Source of the DNA: Shewanella corallii
GTDB lineage: Bacteria > Pseudomonadota > Gammaproteobacteria > Enterobacterales > Shewanellaceae
Direction: 5' to 3'
Length of the DNA: 64,000 nt
NCBI RefSeq assembly: GCF_023349125.1
Contig: NZ_JAKIKT010000007.1
Location: 62,001 to 126,000, forward strand
Every line of letters begins with the position of its first letter. Position 1 is the first letter of the stretch. Below are positions 46,501 to 54,444 of this stretch, one piece after another. The notes beneath the pieces were generated by a model. The model had not been told where the DNA came from. It saw only the letters and a list, made by a program, of their open reading frames with translations, and did not search any database. A program made the position numbers and the translations under genes.

Positions 46501-47428
46501 GGTGTTTATGGATATTCATATGCCCAATATGAATGGCTATCAGGCAGCCGAAGCCATTCGCACTTACAATGAAAGACATGGAGTGCACACTCCTGTGATC
46601 GCATTGACGGCCAGTGGCATGGGCCAGGATATGGAAAAGTGTCGTGAGGCGGGGATGGACGGCTTCGTGATAAAGCCGGTGGACTTTATGTTACTGCGGG
46701 CTGAAATGGCCAGGTTACTGCCGGATGATTTTGAGAAAGCGGATCCGGTTTCAGGAATCACAGAAGTCGAAGGGATTGAACATTCTGAATCGACGCCGTC
46801 ACCACTGGATAGCTTGCGGAATCTTGTGGACATTGAAGGGGCATTGGAAAACTGGGGCGATGAAGCCCTTTACACCAAGATGGTCAGACAGTTTCCTGAA
46901 CAGTGGAGTCACTTCTGTCGGGATTTAGCAGAAATGGTGCAAAAACATCAGTTGGAAGAGGCCCACAGTGCCGTGCACAAGCTGCGAGGGGTGTCTGGTG
47001 GTCTGGGGATGACCGGGGTTTTCCATGCCGCTCAGGATCTGGAAACCGCAGTTCGAGCCAATGAACAGGAAGCAAAAATTCTGGGGCTTAACAGCGAACT
47101 TGATGACCATCTGAGTGAGCTGATGCTGGTCATCGACGCCATGCCCGTAGGGAACAGTCAGCAGATGTTGGATGAAGCATTGGTGACCACCTACAGCCTG
47201 GATGAAGTCATGGAAAATATGTTGTCACTCAGGGAGATGCTTGAGCGGGGAATGCCTGATGATGAGCAGTTGGAGCAAGTGCTCAGTGGATTGAAAGGCA
47301 TAACGGCTGAGACCGAGATAACCCAGCTGGCTGAGTCGGTGGATGACTTCGATTTTGAGGGGGCGATCGGGATTATAGATCGCATTGCGGTAGGCTTGAG
47401 TGAGACTGCGGAAGGCATGCATGGATAA
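43529..47428 (+). CDS. LOV-PAS hybrid sensor histidine kinase with REC and HPt domains
   Basis: 1299 residues from ATG 43529 (GTG 43493 is an alternative that adds 12 residues). Order: membrane helix about 5-25; periplasmic Cache-like sensor about 33-320; membrane helix about 321-345; LOV domain about 400-525; PAS about 555-670; HisKA with His703 (GNMSHELRTPMNAVIGM); HATPase (about 760-925; NLVGNAIKFTEEG, GTGLGTTISRQLV); receiver with Asp995 (VFMDIHMPNMNG); HPt with His1150 (AVHKLRGVSGG). The LOV motif GRNCRFLQG keeps the FMN-adduct Cys458, with RKNGEMFWNRLYISPV following, so blue-light sensing is expected. It thus may read both a ligand and light. Ends 8 bases inside the next gene. Confidence 0.93.
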   Translation: MSFKAKLSMLLLVVAILPTAFLYFQYDKHSQTVQSHLLGELKAEADTIAASLTRFLSHRYSDVQTLGLNLNGQYYPWPLPEDDKLSLVYYFNDLIPMYRDYHRIFLLSPEGRLLASSDVSQDGSTLEPLEVDAFHVSTSPWFTAAKDIWHYGNGAGAVMTGPSMNLLGVGHSAEKKQFNILFAVPVMDDRGNLTGVLVNLIDFKVIEQSLRDLQMQMSQELQDNHSLLLLGSEGMVLLDTSLDSKQSAVGINWLAKDALRELIKGAQSGAGEALLPGLNTPGLFGFSHLGSIEGGADMGWTLISNRPAMDDPLFIDAFYRDVLSVLFSIICVMLVGTVLLGRTLSRNIKVLSRAVHSLSDLDKAVQPDLYARTVSSEVLGVLDSVEVLRQQLIHQKNLENKNDEQSFQLLLKDAAIEAATTGIVVADAQQKDIPIIYANKAFYRTTGYTESEVIGRNCRFLQGEDRDQPAIKKLKDALAKGEAADVILRNYRKNGEMFWNRLYISPVRNEQEQVTHFVGIETDVTTLKAYEKKVRELNLYLEKRVQSRTMELQQAESQLRATFDTMTDALVVVDETGIIQQANRTTTAIFGYKTEELLGRDLAILLAKVDTIGDVELWFSGLLVGTTKKMGALAESSGISKMGKVFPIELSVTGMRIANQREYTVVMRDISERKANEVRLRTARDEAEQANRTKSEFLGNMSHELRTPMNAVIGMTDLVLDSELNREQRHHLSIVSKSAHSLLSLLNEILDLTKLERGSMEIELLTFEVRQAVQAAISMVELQAKKKGLAMSCEMSSSVSNLIVGDPARLRQVLINLVGNAIKFTEEGEVIVRVMAQQGRQDYLHFVVEDTGIGIEESRIEQIFKPFVQSDGSISRRYGGTGLGTTISRQLVEKMGGEIWVESELGKGSKFHFTLYLPPADEDAVSDYQAQIEVMHYQSKRPLKVLLAEDVAVNAELIQTRMGREGHQIVWAEDGALAVEAYEEEQGKFDLVFMDIHMPNMNGYQAAEAIRTYNERHGVHTPVIALTASGMGQDMEKCREAGMDGFVIKPVDFMLLRAEMARLLPDDFEKADPVSGITEVEGIEHSESTPSPLDSLRNLVDIEGALENWGDEALYTKMVRQFPEQWSHFCRDLAEMVQKHQLEEAHSAVHKLRGVSGGLGMTGVFHAAQDLETAVRANEQEAKILGLNSELDDHLSELMLVIDAMPVGNSQQMLDEALVTTYSLDEVMENMLSLREMLERGMPDDEQLEQVLSGLKGITAETEITQLAESVDDFDFEGAIGIIDRIAVGLSETAEGMHG

Positions 47429-48413
47429 AAAAGCACGAATACTCGCCGTTGACGATGAACTGGCCAACCTGAAGTTGCTAAAGAGCATATTGGGTCACAG
47501 TGACTATGATGTGGCTTTTGCCGTGAATGGCAAAGATGCCGTTAAGCGTTTGGAAACAGAGGTATATGATATCGTTCTGCTGGATATCATGATGCCGGAT
47601 ATGGACGGCTACAGGGTGCTGGACCGACTGAGGAAGTGGGACAGGATCTGGCGAACCCGGGTAATAGTGCTGTCTGCATTGGATGATGTTGAAGATAAAC
47701 TCAGAGCCTTTGAACTGGGTGCCGTTGATTATGTGACCAAGCCATTTAATAAAAATGAGTTGTTGTCCCGTATCGAAGCGAGACTCTCGCAACCCACTAT
47801 GCTGGAAACCGTGGGGGTATCAATCAAGATGCTCACGGTGGAACTGGGACATATCAAAGAGGCAACCCAGAGTCTGACCAAGGCTCCACAGGATACCGCC
47901 AAACTTTTGAGTGCAGCCGAGCGTCGTATCAGTCAGCTGCTATTGTACTACCACCTGAAAAAAATCGATTTACGTCTGAATGCCGTGATGTTGAAGCGTT
48001 ATTTCGACGCCCTCTGTCAGGAAGTCCACCCAACTTACAATGTCGATGTGCATTTTAAAGCCAAGCAGGATCTCAGCATCGCAGGCGATACCAACCTGCT
48101 TGAAAAGATGTTCAGAGCAGTATTCGCGTTCACTGCGACCAGGCGGGAAAGCAACGAGTTGGTAGTGGAAGTGTTCGTTCAGGCTGACATGGCACTGATG
48201 ACACTGACAGATATGGGAGAGGAGATCACTCCGAACCAGATTAACGCTCTATTTGATCCGCTTGAAATTGATGAAACAGGCGATTTTCCCCATAACCTGG
48301 CATTGGCCAATGCTGCGGTGATTGCTGATAAACATGGGGGAAGCATCAGCTGTGTTTCCAAAGCGTTGGAAACTGTCGTAACAGTTAAACTACCTAGAAG
48401 ACACGGGGGATAA
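47421..48413 (+). CDS. response regulator with degenerate histidine-kinase ATPase-like domain
   Basis: 330 residues from ATG 47421 (GGAAGG upstream), overlapping the kinase stop by 8 bases. N-terminal receiver domain (1-120) with DDE, phosphate-acceptor Asp55 (LLDIMMPDMDGY) and the Lys in VTKPFN is intact. The rest resembles a HisKA-less HATPase: LLEKMFRAVFAFTA at the N-box position without Asn, DMGEEITPNQINALFDPLE like a G1 box, and NLALANAAVIADKHGGSISC like the G2 end. No phosphorylatable His motif is seen (SQLLLYYHLK at its place). Probably a phosphorylation-controlled adaptor between the kinase and the HD-GYP protein; inference. Confidence 0.85.
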   Translation: MDKKARILAVDDELANLKLLKSILGHSDYDVAFAVNGKDAVKRLETEVYDIVLLDIMMPDMDGYRVLDRLRKWDRIWRTRVIVLSALDDVEDKLRAFELGAVDYVTKPFNKNELLSRIEARLSQPTMLETVGVSIKMLTVELGHIKEATQSLTKAPQDTAKLLSAAERRISQLLLYYHLKKIDLRLNAVMLKRYFDALCQEVHPTYNVDVHFKAKQDLSIAGDTNLLEKMFRAVFAFTATRRESNELVVEVFVQADMALMTLTDMGEEITPNQINALFDPLEIDETGDFPHNLALANAAVIADKHGGSISCVSKALETVVTVKLPRRHGG

Positions 48414-48416
48414 GAT

Positions 48417-49403
48417 ATGTCGAGTCTTATCTTGGTAGTCGATGATATTTCAACCAATTTGACACTTTGTAAGAAGATTCTCGGCCAGGCTGGCTATCGC
48501 ACCTGTTTTGCCCAATCGGGACATGAAGCGTTGGAGCGGGCGAAAGCTGAAAACCCTGACCTTATTCTGTTGGATGTAATGATGCCGGGGATGGATGGAT
48601 ACGAAGTCTGCCGCATCCTGAAGAATGACAAACAGACCCGACATATTCCTGTGGTCTTCCTCACTGCTCTGGAGGATGAAAGCGATGAAACCGAAGGTTT
48701 TGCTGTTGGTGCCGTCGACTATATCCTCAAACCCATTTCGGCCCCTCGATTACTGGCCCGGGTTCGAAATCAGTTGTCACTGGTGAGAATGGAGTTACTT
48801 GAGAAAACTCAGAGACTGATCGTGGAGAAGCTGGGGAGGGCTGCTGAATATAAGGATAATGAGACCGGCTTTCATGTTATCCGGATGAGCCATTACTCCC
48901 GTATTCTGGCATTGGCGTTGGGCCTGCCTGAATGCCAGGCTGATCTGCTTTTCCATGCTGCTCCCATGCATGATGTAGGCAAGATTGGCACCCCAGACTA
49001 TATCTTGTTGAAACAGGACAAACTCAGTCCCGAAGAGTGGGAAATTATGAAGCAACACCCGGCCATCGGCGCGGATATTATCGGAGAACATCCTATCCCG
49101 CTGTTGCAGTCTGCCCGTGAAATCGCCCTGACTCACCATGAAAAATGGGATGGCAGTGGTTATCCACGTGGATTGAAGGGGGAAGAGATCCCTCTGTTCG
49201 GCCGTATTGTAGCTATAGCCGACGTCTTCGATGCGCTGGCCAGCAGGCGTCCTTACAAACGAGGCTGGTCTCTGGATGACACCTGCAAGAGATTGAAAGA
49301 CGATGCCGGTACTCATTTTGACCCTGAGCTGGTCGAAGTATTTCTCCGCCCGGATACTTTAGCAAAAGTTAAAACCATTTATGCACAATGGCCAGATGAA
49401 TAA
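48417..49403 (+). CDS. response regulator with HD-GYP c-di-GMP phosphodiesterase domain
   Basis: 328 residues. Receiver domain (1-120; Asp53 in LLDVMMPGMDGY) and HD-GYP domain (about 138-325): ETGFHVIRMSHYSR, metal-binding HDVGKIGTPDYIL, LTHHEKWDGSGYPRGLKGEE and IADVFDALASRRPYK are complete. It should hydrolyse c-di-GMP to GMP when phosphorylated, as RpfG-type proteins do. ATG 48417 starts 3 bases after the previous stop behind GGGGGATAAG; third gene of the LOV kinase operon and its likely output. Confidence 0.95.
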   Translation: MSSLILVVDDISTNLTLCKKILGQAGYRTCFAQSGHEALERAKAENPDLILLDVMMPGMDGYEVCRILKNDKQTRHIPVVFLTALEDESDETEGFAVGAVDYILKPISAPRLLARVRNQLSLVRMELLEKTQRLIVEKLGRAAEYKDNETGFHVIRMSHYSRILALALGLPECQADLLFHAAPMHDVGKIGTPDYILLKQDKLSPEEWEIMKQHPAIGADIIGEHPIPLLQSAREIALTHHEKWDGSGYPRGLKGEEIPLFGRIVAIADVFDALASRRPYKRGWSLDDTCKRLKDDAGTHFDPELVEVFLRPDTLAKVKTIYAQWPDE

Positions 49404-50149
49404 TGTGGAGTACATTTTTTATTCTGATCTTAATAAGATGTCTAAAACGTCGCGTCACGTCCTGTTTATTTATTGCTCTCAGCTAAGTTGATTCGGGCGA
49501 AATTTAATCACTTCATTTCTTAAGTAAATATCTTTAAATATTTTAAGTCGGTCACAAATGTTTCTATTTTGAGCGATTAGGCATTTTTATTATTGTTCTT
49601 AAAATACTCGCCTTAATTCTGCTTGATGGTTTTATATTGTTTTTAATCAATTGCTTATTGGTGAATTGTACGGGTTTTTCTAGACGGGATAATAAGTGGT
49701 TTATTTATTACTTAAATGTGTTTTTGTAGTAATTAAGGTTGTGCTTGTGTTGCCAGCATTGTTCTGTTGTCTATAATCGGCAGAGAAGGTGGCGTAACAG
49801 TAACGCCCTTCTTTATGCAGTAATTAGAATTGATATTGAATGCTTGTTATTGACCACTGAGGTCGTCGTAGGGAATCAAGACGAGTGGATTACAAGCCTT
49901 TAATACGCTCATGCGTATTGATTACTTGTCCACATCTTATTGTCGAAAATTTGGGCGTTAAGTCCTTGTGCCTGTGGACACAATGTATGAGTTATCTACC
50001 AGCCATTAGTATTTCACTCGCTGAGTTTTCTTTGCGTGCTCATTTCCTTGCGCGACCAATTCCTAACGAAATAATCCGCTTTATCGATCTATCTGAACCC
50101 TTCATTCGTCCGCTTGGGCGAATTTTCAACTTATATGGAAGTAGTAGCA
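49404..50149 (+). promoter_or_regulatory. long AT-rich leader region upstream of the porin gene
   Basis: 746 bases without a convincing gene. The first 300 are very AT-rich. A good sigma-70 promoter is seen: TTGCCA at 49750-49755, 16-base spacer, TATAAT at 49772-49777. It would give a 5' leader of about 365 bases. The leader has small hairpins (GGCGT / ACGCC at 49791-49807; ACGCTCATGCGT near 49907). A 117-codon frame at 49885-50238 runs into the porin in another phase and has no ribosome site. Confidence 0.5.
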
Positions 50150-51202
50150 ATGCTGAGAAAAACAACTATTGCATTAGCACTGTCGTCTTCGTTTCTTCCC
50201 TGTCTTGTGCAGGCGGCAACAATCTACGACAAGGATAATGGTGACTATTTAAATCTCTATGGTGAGGTAGGTGTTGGTGGCCATATTGGTACCAATAGTG
50301 ACTACAACCATGATGAATTTTATGACACTAAATCATATGTAGACGACAGCTTTGCAACCCTTGGGATCGCGGGCCAGGAGTCCAAATTTCTGTATCGCCT
50401 GGAGTTGGATTACCAAAGAGAGAACTGGTTGGGTGGCAGCGGTGAGTTTGCGTTGGATATCGACAAACTGTATGTGGGGTACGCCATCACAGAAAACCAG
50501 TGGATTGAGTTGGGTTTGACCGATACCGCGTTTGATGACTATGACCACTATGGTGACTTTACCTTTAACAAGGCTGTCGAAACTGGAGAAGCTGGCGATC
50601 AGGAAAACACCATCAAATACCAGGGTGAGTTCGAGTACATCAGGGTGGGTGCTTCATATTCTTACGAGGGAGAGCATAAGAACGGCACTTTCCAGGGGGA
50701 TATCGTCAATGCTTATGCCGGTGTGTTCACCGACATCTTCTCCTTTGTTGTGGGCCTGGAGGGCCGTGGCGGTTCGGACGGCATCAGTAAATATGGTGAA
50801 CAGCAGCTGCTTGGCCTTGGTGCCCGCCTGACAGTGCTTCCCGATCTGCAAATTGGATTTAACGGCTTTATCGAAGATGAAGATATGGCGACTCACCGCT
50901 CAGGTGACACCTATATGGAATATGAAACCTTCCGCAACTATGGCGCCACCCTGTCAGCTAAATATGACTGGAACGAAGCGCTGGAGATTATTGCGTCAGC
51001 CAACTACGAAGAGTACGAAAACTGGGATATTGAAAGCCCCAACTATGACTATGAAGAACTGCCTCCTGTGTTTGGCAAGGAGAGAACCTGGGGCAGTCTG
51101 GGCTTTAACTACCGTCCAGGCCAAAACATCGTTTTGTCTGTTGAAGGCCGGGTAGGTGAAGCACCGGAAGCCGCCTATGCATACGTCCGTATGTACTTCT
51201 AA
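50150..51202 (+). CDS. outer-membrane porin, Gram-negative type
   Basis: 350 residues from ATG 50150 (GGAAG 8 bases upstream). Signal peptide 1-23 (SFLPCLVQA-ATIY). The mature part has alternating beta strands with aromatic girdles, acidic loops rich in Asp/Tyr (DDYDHYGDF, NWDIESPNYDYEE) and ends in Phe (AYVRMYF), the C-terminal signal for the BAM complex. Fits general or specific porins of the OmpC/OmpU type. Directly upstream of two secreted nucleases; may admit their products, which is inference. Confidence 0.88.
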   Translation: MLRKTTIALALSSSFLPCLVQAATIYDKDNGDYLNLYGEVGVGGHIGTNSDYNHDEFYDTKSYVDDSFATLGIAGQESKFLYRLELDYQRENWLGGSGEFALDIDKLYVGYAITENQWIELGLTDTAFDDYDHYGDFTFNKAVETGEAGDQENTIKYQGEFEYIRVGASYSYEGEHKNGTFQGDIVNAYAGVFTDIFSFVVGLEGRGGSDGISKYGEQQLLGLGARLTVLPDLQIGFNGFIEDEDMATHRSGDTYMEYETFRNYGATLSAKYDWNEALEIIASANYEEYENWDIESPNYDYEELPPVFGKERTWGSLGFNYRPGQNIVLSVEGRVGEAPEAAYAYVRMYF

Positions 51203-51244
51203 TTCCCGGATAATCCATTTATCAAAATACAGGTAGTGTTTGAT

Positions 51245-54200
51245 ATGAAGAAAAGTATTTTATCCCTGGCGGTTGCCAGTATTGTTTCTGCGGGCGCTCA
51301 TGCCGGTGTAAAGGATCTGTTGATCACTGAAATGGTTCAAAAAGAGGGGGATGCCGGTATTGGTTCTGTAGAGATTACCAATACCCATGCCACTGAAGAT
51401 TTTACCTTTACTGACGAAACCCGCGCGGTGATCCACAGTAATGGAAAATATGACAACGACATGAAAAAGGCTGATGGCAGCCTGTTGTTGACCGGCGTGA
51501 CAATTCCTGCCGGTAAATCGCTGGTGTTACTGAATAAGGGCGCATCAGACAGCTACAAGGATGAGATTACCAAAGCAGGTGGCATCCATCTGGTAGGTGA
51601 GGGTAACGGAAGCTACTCTGACATCTACTTCAGTGGTAACGATGGTTTTGTACTTGAGCATGGCGGTGCGGTGATTGACCGGGTTGGTGCTAAAGGTGAC
51701 AGCGGTGTTTGGGCGGCAGACAGTACACTGCGCCGCCGCGTCAATGACCAGGGTGAAGTGCCCGGTCAGGCCAAAGACTTTGACGCTATTCAGTGGCTGG
51801 AGATCAATCCTGCAAACCTGACCGGAATGGGCTCTCCAGAGTTGGCACCTAAGGCCGAAATTTTTGTCTGTGAAAACCTGACCAACATTTCTGTTATTCA
51901 GGGTGAAGGCCATGTTTCCCCATTAAAGGGTGAAAAGGTGGTGGTGCAGGGGATCGTGACCGCAGTGGCCAAGTACCCGACTCAGGGCTTCTATATGCGG
52001 GATCTGATATCAGACGGTAACCCGCTGACTTCTGATGGTATTTTCGTCTACACCAAAGGCGACACCGCAGGGCTTAAGGGCAAGACAGTCTGTCTGCAGA
52101 GTGAGGTTAAAGAATTCTACGGGTTAACCCAGCTTTCTCCAACCTCCTGGGAAATTACCGACGATAACTTTACCGCCACCGATGCGGTCGATATTGAAGT
52201 ACTTGAGTCTGACCAGGGGGTGTTCGCCAATACGCTGGAGCGTTACGAAGGTATGCTGGTTCGTCTGCCTGAAGATATGGATCTTCAGCAGGAAGGTAAG
52301 CAGGATATGCGGGTCACCAAGACATTTGGTTTCAACTACGACAGTTTCCGTAACAATATGACCCTGTCTTACTTGCGCCCCAACTTCCAGCCTAACCAGC
52401 TGAATGTTGCCGGCAGTCCAGAATCTATTGCTGCACGTGAGCAGAATGATGATTACCGGCTGATCGTTGAAAGTGCCGATAAGGCACCGAATGGTAAAAT
52501 TCCCTACTATCCAGACTTCTACAGTGAACCTGAGCGTAATTACATCCGCATTGATGACAGCGTCGTTGGTATGGAAGGCGTGATCAACTATAGCTATGGC
52601 GATTACTCCCTGACAGTGACCAACACCTTAAGCAGCCAGAACTTTGTTCACAACCTCAAGCGGACCGATGCACCAGAACTGTCAACTGAAGTGCCGAAAG
52701 ATCACTTCGATATTACGGTGGCAGCTCAGAACCTGTTCAACTACTTCAACTCACCTTTTGGTGGCGATCAGAACAACTTTGGTCAAAACCGCGGTGCTGA
52801 CAACTATGAAGAGTACGTTCAGCAGAAAACCAAGTTGGTTGAGGCGATTCGTGGACTGGACGCAGATATTCTTGGCCTGATGGAGATGGAGAATAACGGC
52901 TTTGGTCTGGACAGTGCTATTGCCGATCTGGTTAACGAAGTGAACACCTTCTACAACAGTGAATGGCCTGAGGATTATGACAAGCCATACTCCACTGAGA
53001 ACCGCTATGTATTTGTAGGCTTTGATCACAATGGTAACCAGATCCTGGATGAGTTGGACTCCATTGGGTCAGATGCGATTGCCACCGGTATTATCTATCG
53101 TCCGAGTAAGGTCAGCATCGAGCGTACTCGTGTTATTGCCATGCCACAGCAGAAGGCTCCGAGTATCGTTAACGACCTCAATGAAGTGATTAAAGATGAT
53201 CGCGGCGAAGCGCTTGAGAATGGTCAAAACTACAACCGGGATGCGCTTGTCGTAACCTTTATCGTGAACGGTACAGGCAAGCGTCTGTCGATGGCGGTGA
53301 ACCACTTTAAGTCCAAAGGCTCAACCTGTTGGGAAGATTGGCAGGGTGTAGAGTTCGGTGATGCTACTGTTTGGGAAGATGATCCTGAAGATCTGGACGC
53401 GCAGGGCTCCTGTGAACATTTCCGCGTTGCAGCGGCTTATCACCTGGGTAAAGAGATGGAAAAGCTGCCTGGCGACAAGATCATCCTGGGTGACTTAAAC
53501 TCCTATGCTCAGGAAGACGCCATGCTGGTGTTGACCGATAACCCAAGAAACAAGACGCTGACCACTGCCAGTTACACCTATATCGACAAGAAGCCTCAGT
53601 TCAATACCGATGGGTCTCCGGTCAATATCACCAAGAGTTATGGCTACATTGACTCAGTGGCACTCAAGAGCGCTGAGCGAGGTGAAACCGGCTGGAGTTA
53701 CTCTTACAACGATGAGGTGGGTTCTCTGGATTATATTCTGATCTCCCCATCATTGTCTGACCGCCTGCTCGATGCGACTGATTGGCACATCAACGCTCCT
53801 GAAGCCTCACTATACGACTACAACCAGGAGTACAAAGGTGATTCGGTGGATCACTTCTATCAGCCAGGTCAGTTCCGATCTTCTGACCATGATCCGGCCA
53901 TTATCTCGTTGAGCTATAAGCCTGGCGAGACAGATCCTGGTAAAGAGCTGCGCCTGCCGCTGTGGGACAAGCTGATGACGGCCCCTTATCAAATTCCTGA
54001 GTCTGTCGAAGTGATGGCTGGTGATATTGCCCATATCAACCTGACTCCTGAGGATGATGAAGAACGTCTGGATCTGACTCAGTTGGTATTACCGAGCGTG
54101 GTGATTAAGCAAGACGGTCAGCAGCTGGTGCAATTTGAGGTATTCGGTGCCCCGGAAGCGGCCTATTACGCCGATTTCTCGCTGCGTCGCAATGGCGAAG

Positions 54201-54370
54201 TCGTGCCTGGCTCAGAGCAGTCTGTGCTGGTGGAAGTTAAGAAGCGCGACACCCTGGTGCCTTCTTTGGTGACAGAGCCACACGATAGTACAGGTGGTGC
54301 CACTGGCCTGTTCGGTCTATTGACCCTGCTGGGTTTGACCGGTCTGCGCCGTCGTTGGTTCAAGGCTTAA
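51245..54370 (+). CDS. exeM: ExeM/NucH family extracellular nuclease with GlyGly-CTERM anchor
   Basis: 1041 residues from ATG 51245 (AGGT 10 bases upstream). Signal peptide 1-20 (VSAGAHA-GVK). Domains: lamin-tail domain about 21-185, OB-fold region about 205-310, and an endonuclease/exonuclease/phosphatase domain about 480-900 with LMEMENNG, NHFKSKG, LGDLNSYAQEDAM and the terminal SSDHDPAIIS. The C-terminus GGATGLFGLLTLLGLTGLRR is a GlyGly-CTERM segment, read by rhombosortase after type II secretion. Degrades DNA outside the cell for biofilm release or as a P/N/C source. Follows the porin by 42 bases; no terminator between, so probably one transcript. Confidence 0.94.
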   Translation: MKKSILSLAVASIVSAGAHAGVKDLLITEMVQKEGDAGIGSVEITNTHATEDFTFTDETRAVIHSNGKYDNDMKKADGSLLLTGVTIPAGKSLVLLNKGASDSYKDEITKAGGIHLVGEGNGSYSDIYFSGNDGFVLEHGGAVIDRVGAKGDSGVWAADSTLRRRVNDQGEVPGQAKDFDAIQWLEINPANLTGMGSPELAPKAEIFVCENLTNISVIQGEGHVSPLKGEKVVVQGIVTAVAKYPTQGFYMRDLISDGNPLTSDGIFVYTKGDTAGLKGKTVCLQSEVKEFYGLTQLSPTSWEITDDNFTATDAVDIEVLESDQGVFANTLERYEGMLVRLPEDMDLQQEGKQDMRVTKTFGFNYDSFRNNMTLSYLRPNFQPNQLNVAGSPESIAAREQNDDYRLIVESADKAPNGKIPYYPDFYSEPERNYIRIDDSVVGMEGVINYSYGDYSLTVTNTLSSQNFVHNLKRTDAPELSTEVPKDHFDITVAAQNLFNYFNSPFGGDQNNFGQNRGADNYEEYVQQKTKLVEAIRGLDADILGLMEMENNGFGLDSAIADLVNEVNTFYNSEWPEDYDKPYSTENRYVFVGFDHNGNQILDELDSIGSDAIATGIIYRPSKVSIERTRVIAMPQQKAPSIVNDLNEVIKDDRGEALENGQNYNRDALVVTFIVNGTGKRLSMAVNHFKSKGSTCWEDWQGVEFGDATVWEDDPEDLDAQGSCEHFRVAAAYHLGKEMEKLPGDKIILGDLNSYAQEDAMLVLTDNPRNKTLTTASYTYIDKKPQFNTDGSPVNITKSYGYIDSVALKSAERGETGWSYSYNDEVGSLDYILISPSLSDRLLDATDWHINAPEASLYDYNQEYKGDSVDHFYQPGQFRSSDHDPAIISLSYKPGETDPGKELRLPLWDKLMTAPYQIPESVEVMAGDIAHINLTPEDDEERLDLTQLVLPSVVIKQDGQQLVQFEVFGAPEAAYYADFSLRRNGEVVPGSEQSVLVEVKKRDTLVPSLVTEPHDSTGGATGLFGLLTLLGLTGLRRRWFKA

Positions 54371-54444
54371 TTGTTTGTTGCCTCCGCTGGTTGTCGCCAG
54401 CGGAGGCATGACGTCGAATCAAAATAAAGTCTTAAGGATAAGAA

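Noticed and set aside
49885..50238. 117-codon frame before the porin
   Set aside because: Overlaps the porin signal-peptide region in another phase, has no ribosome site and unusual composition.
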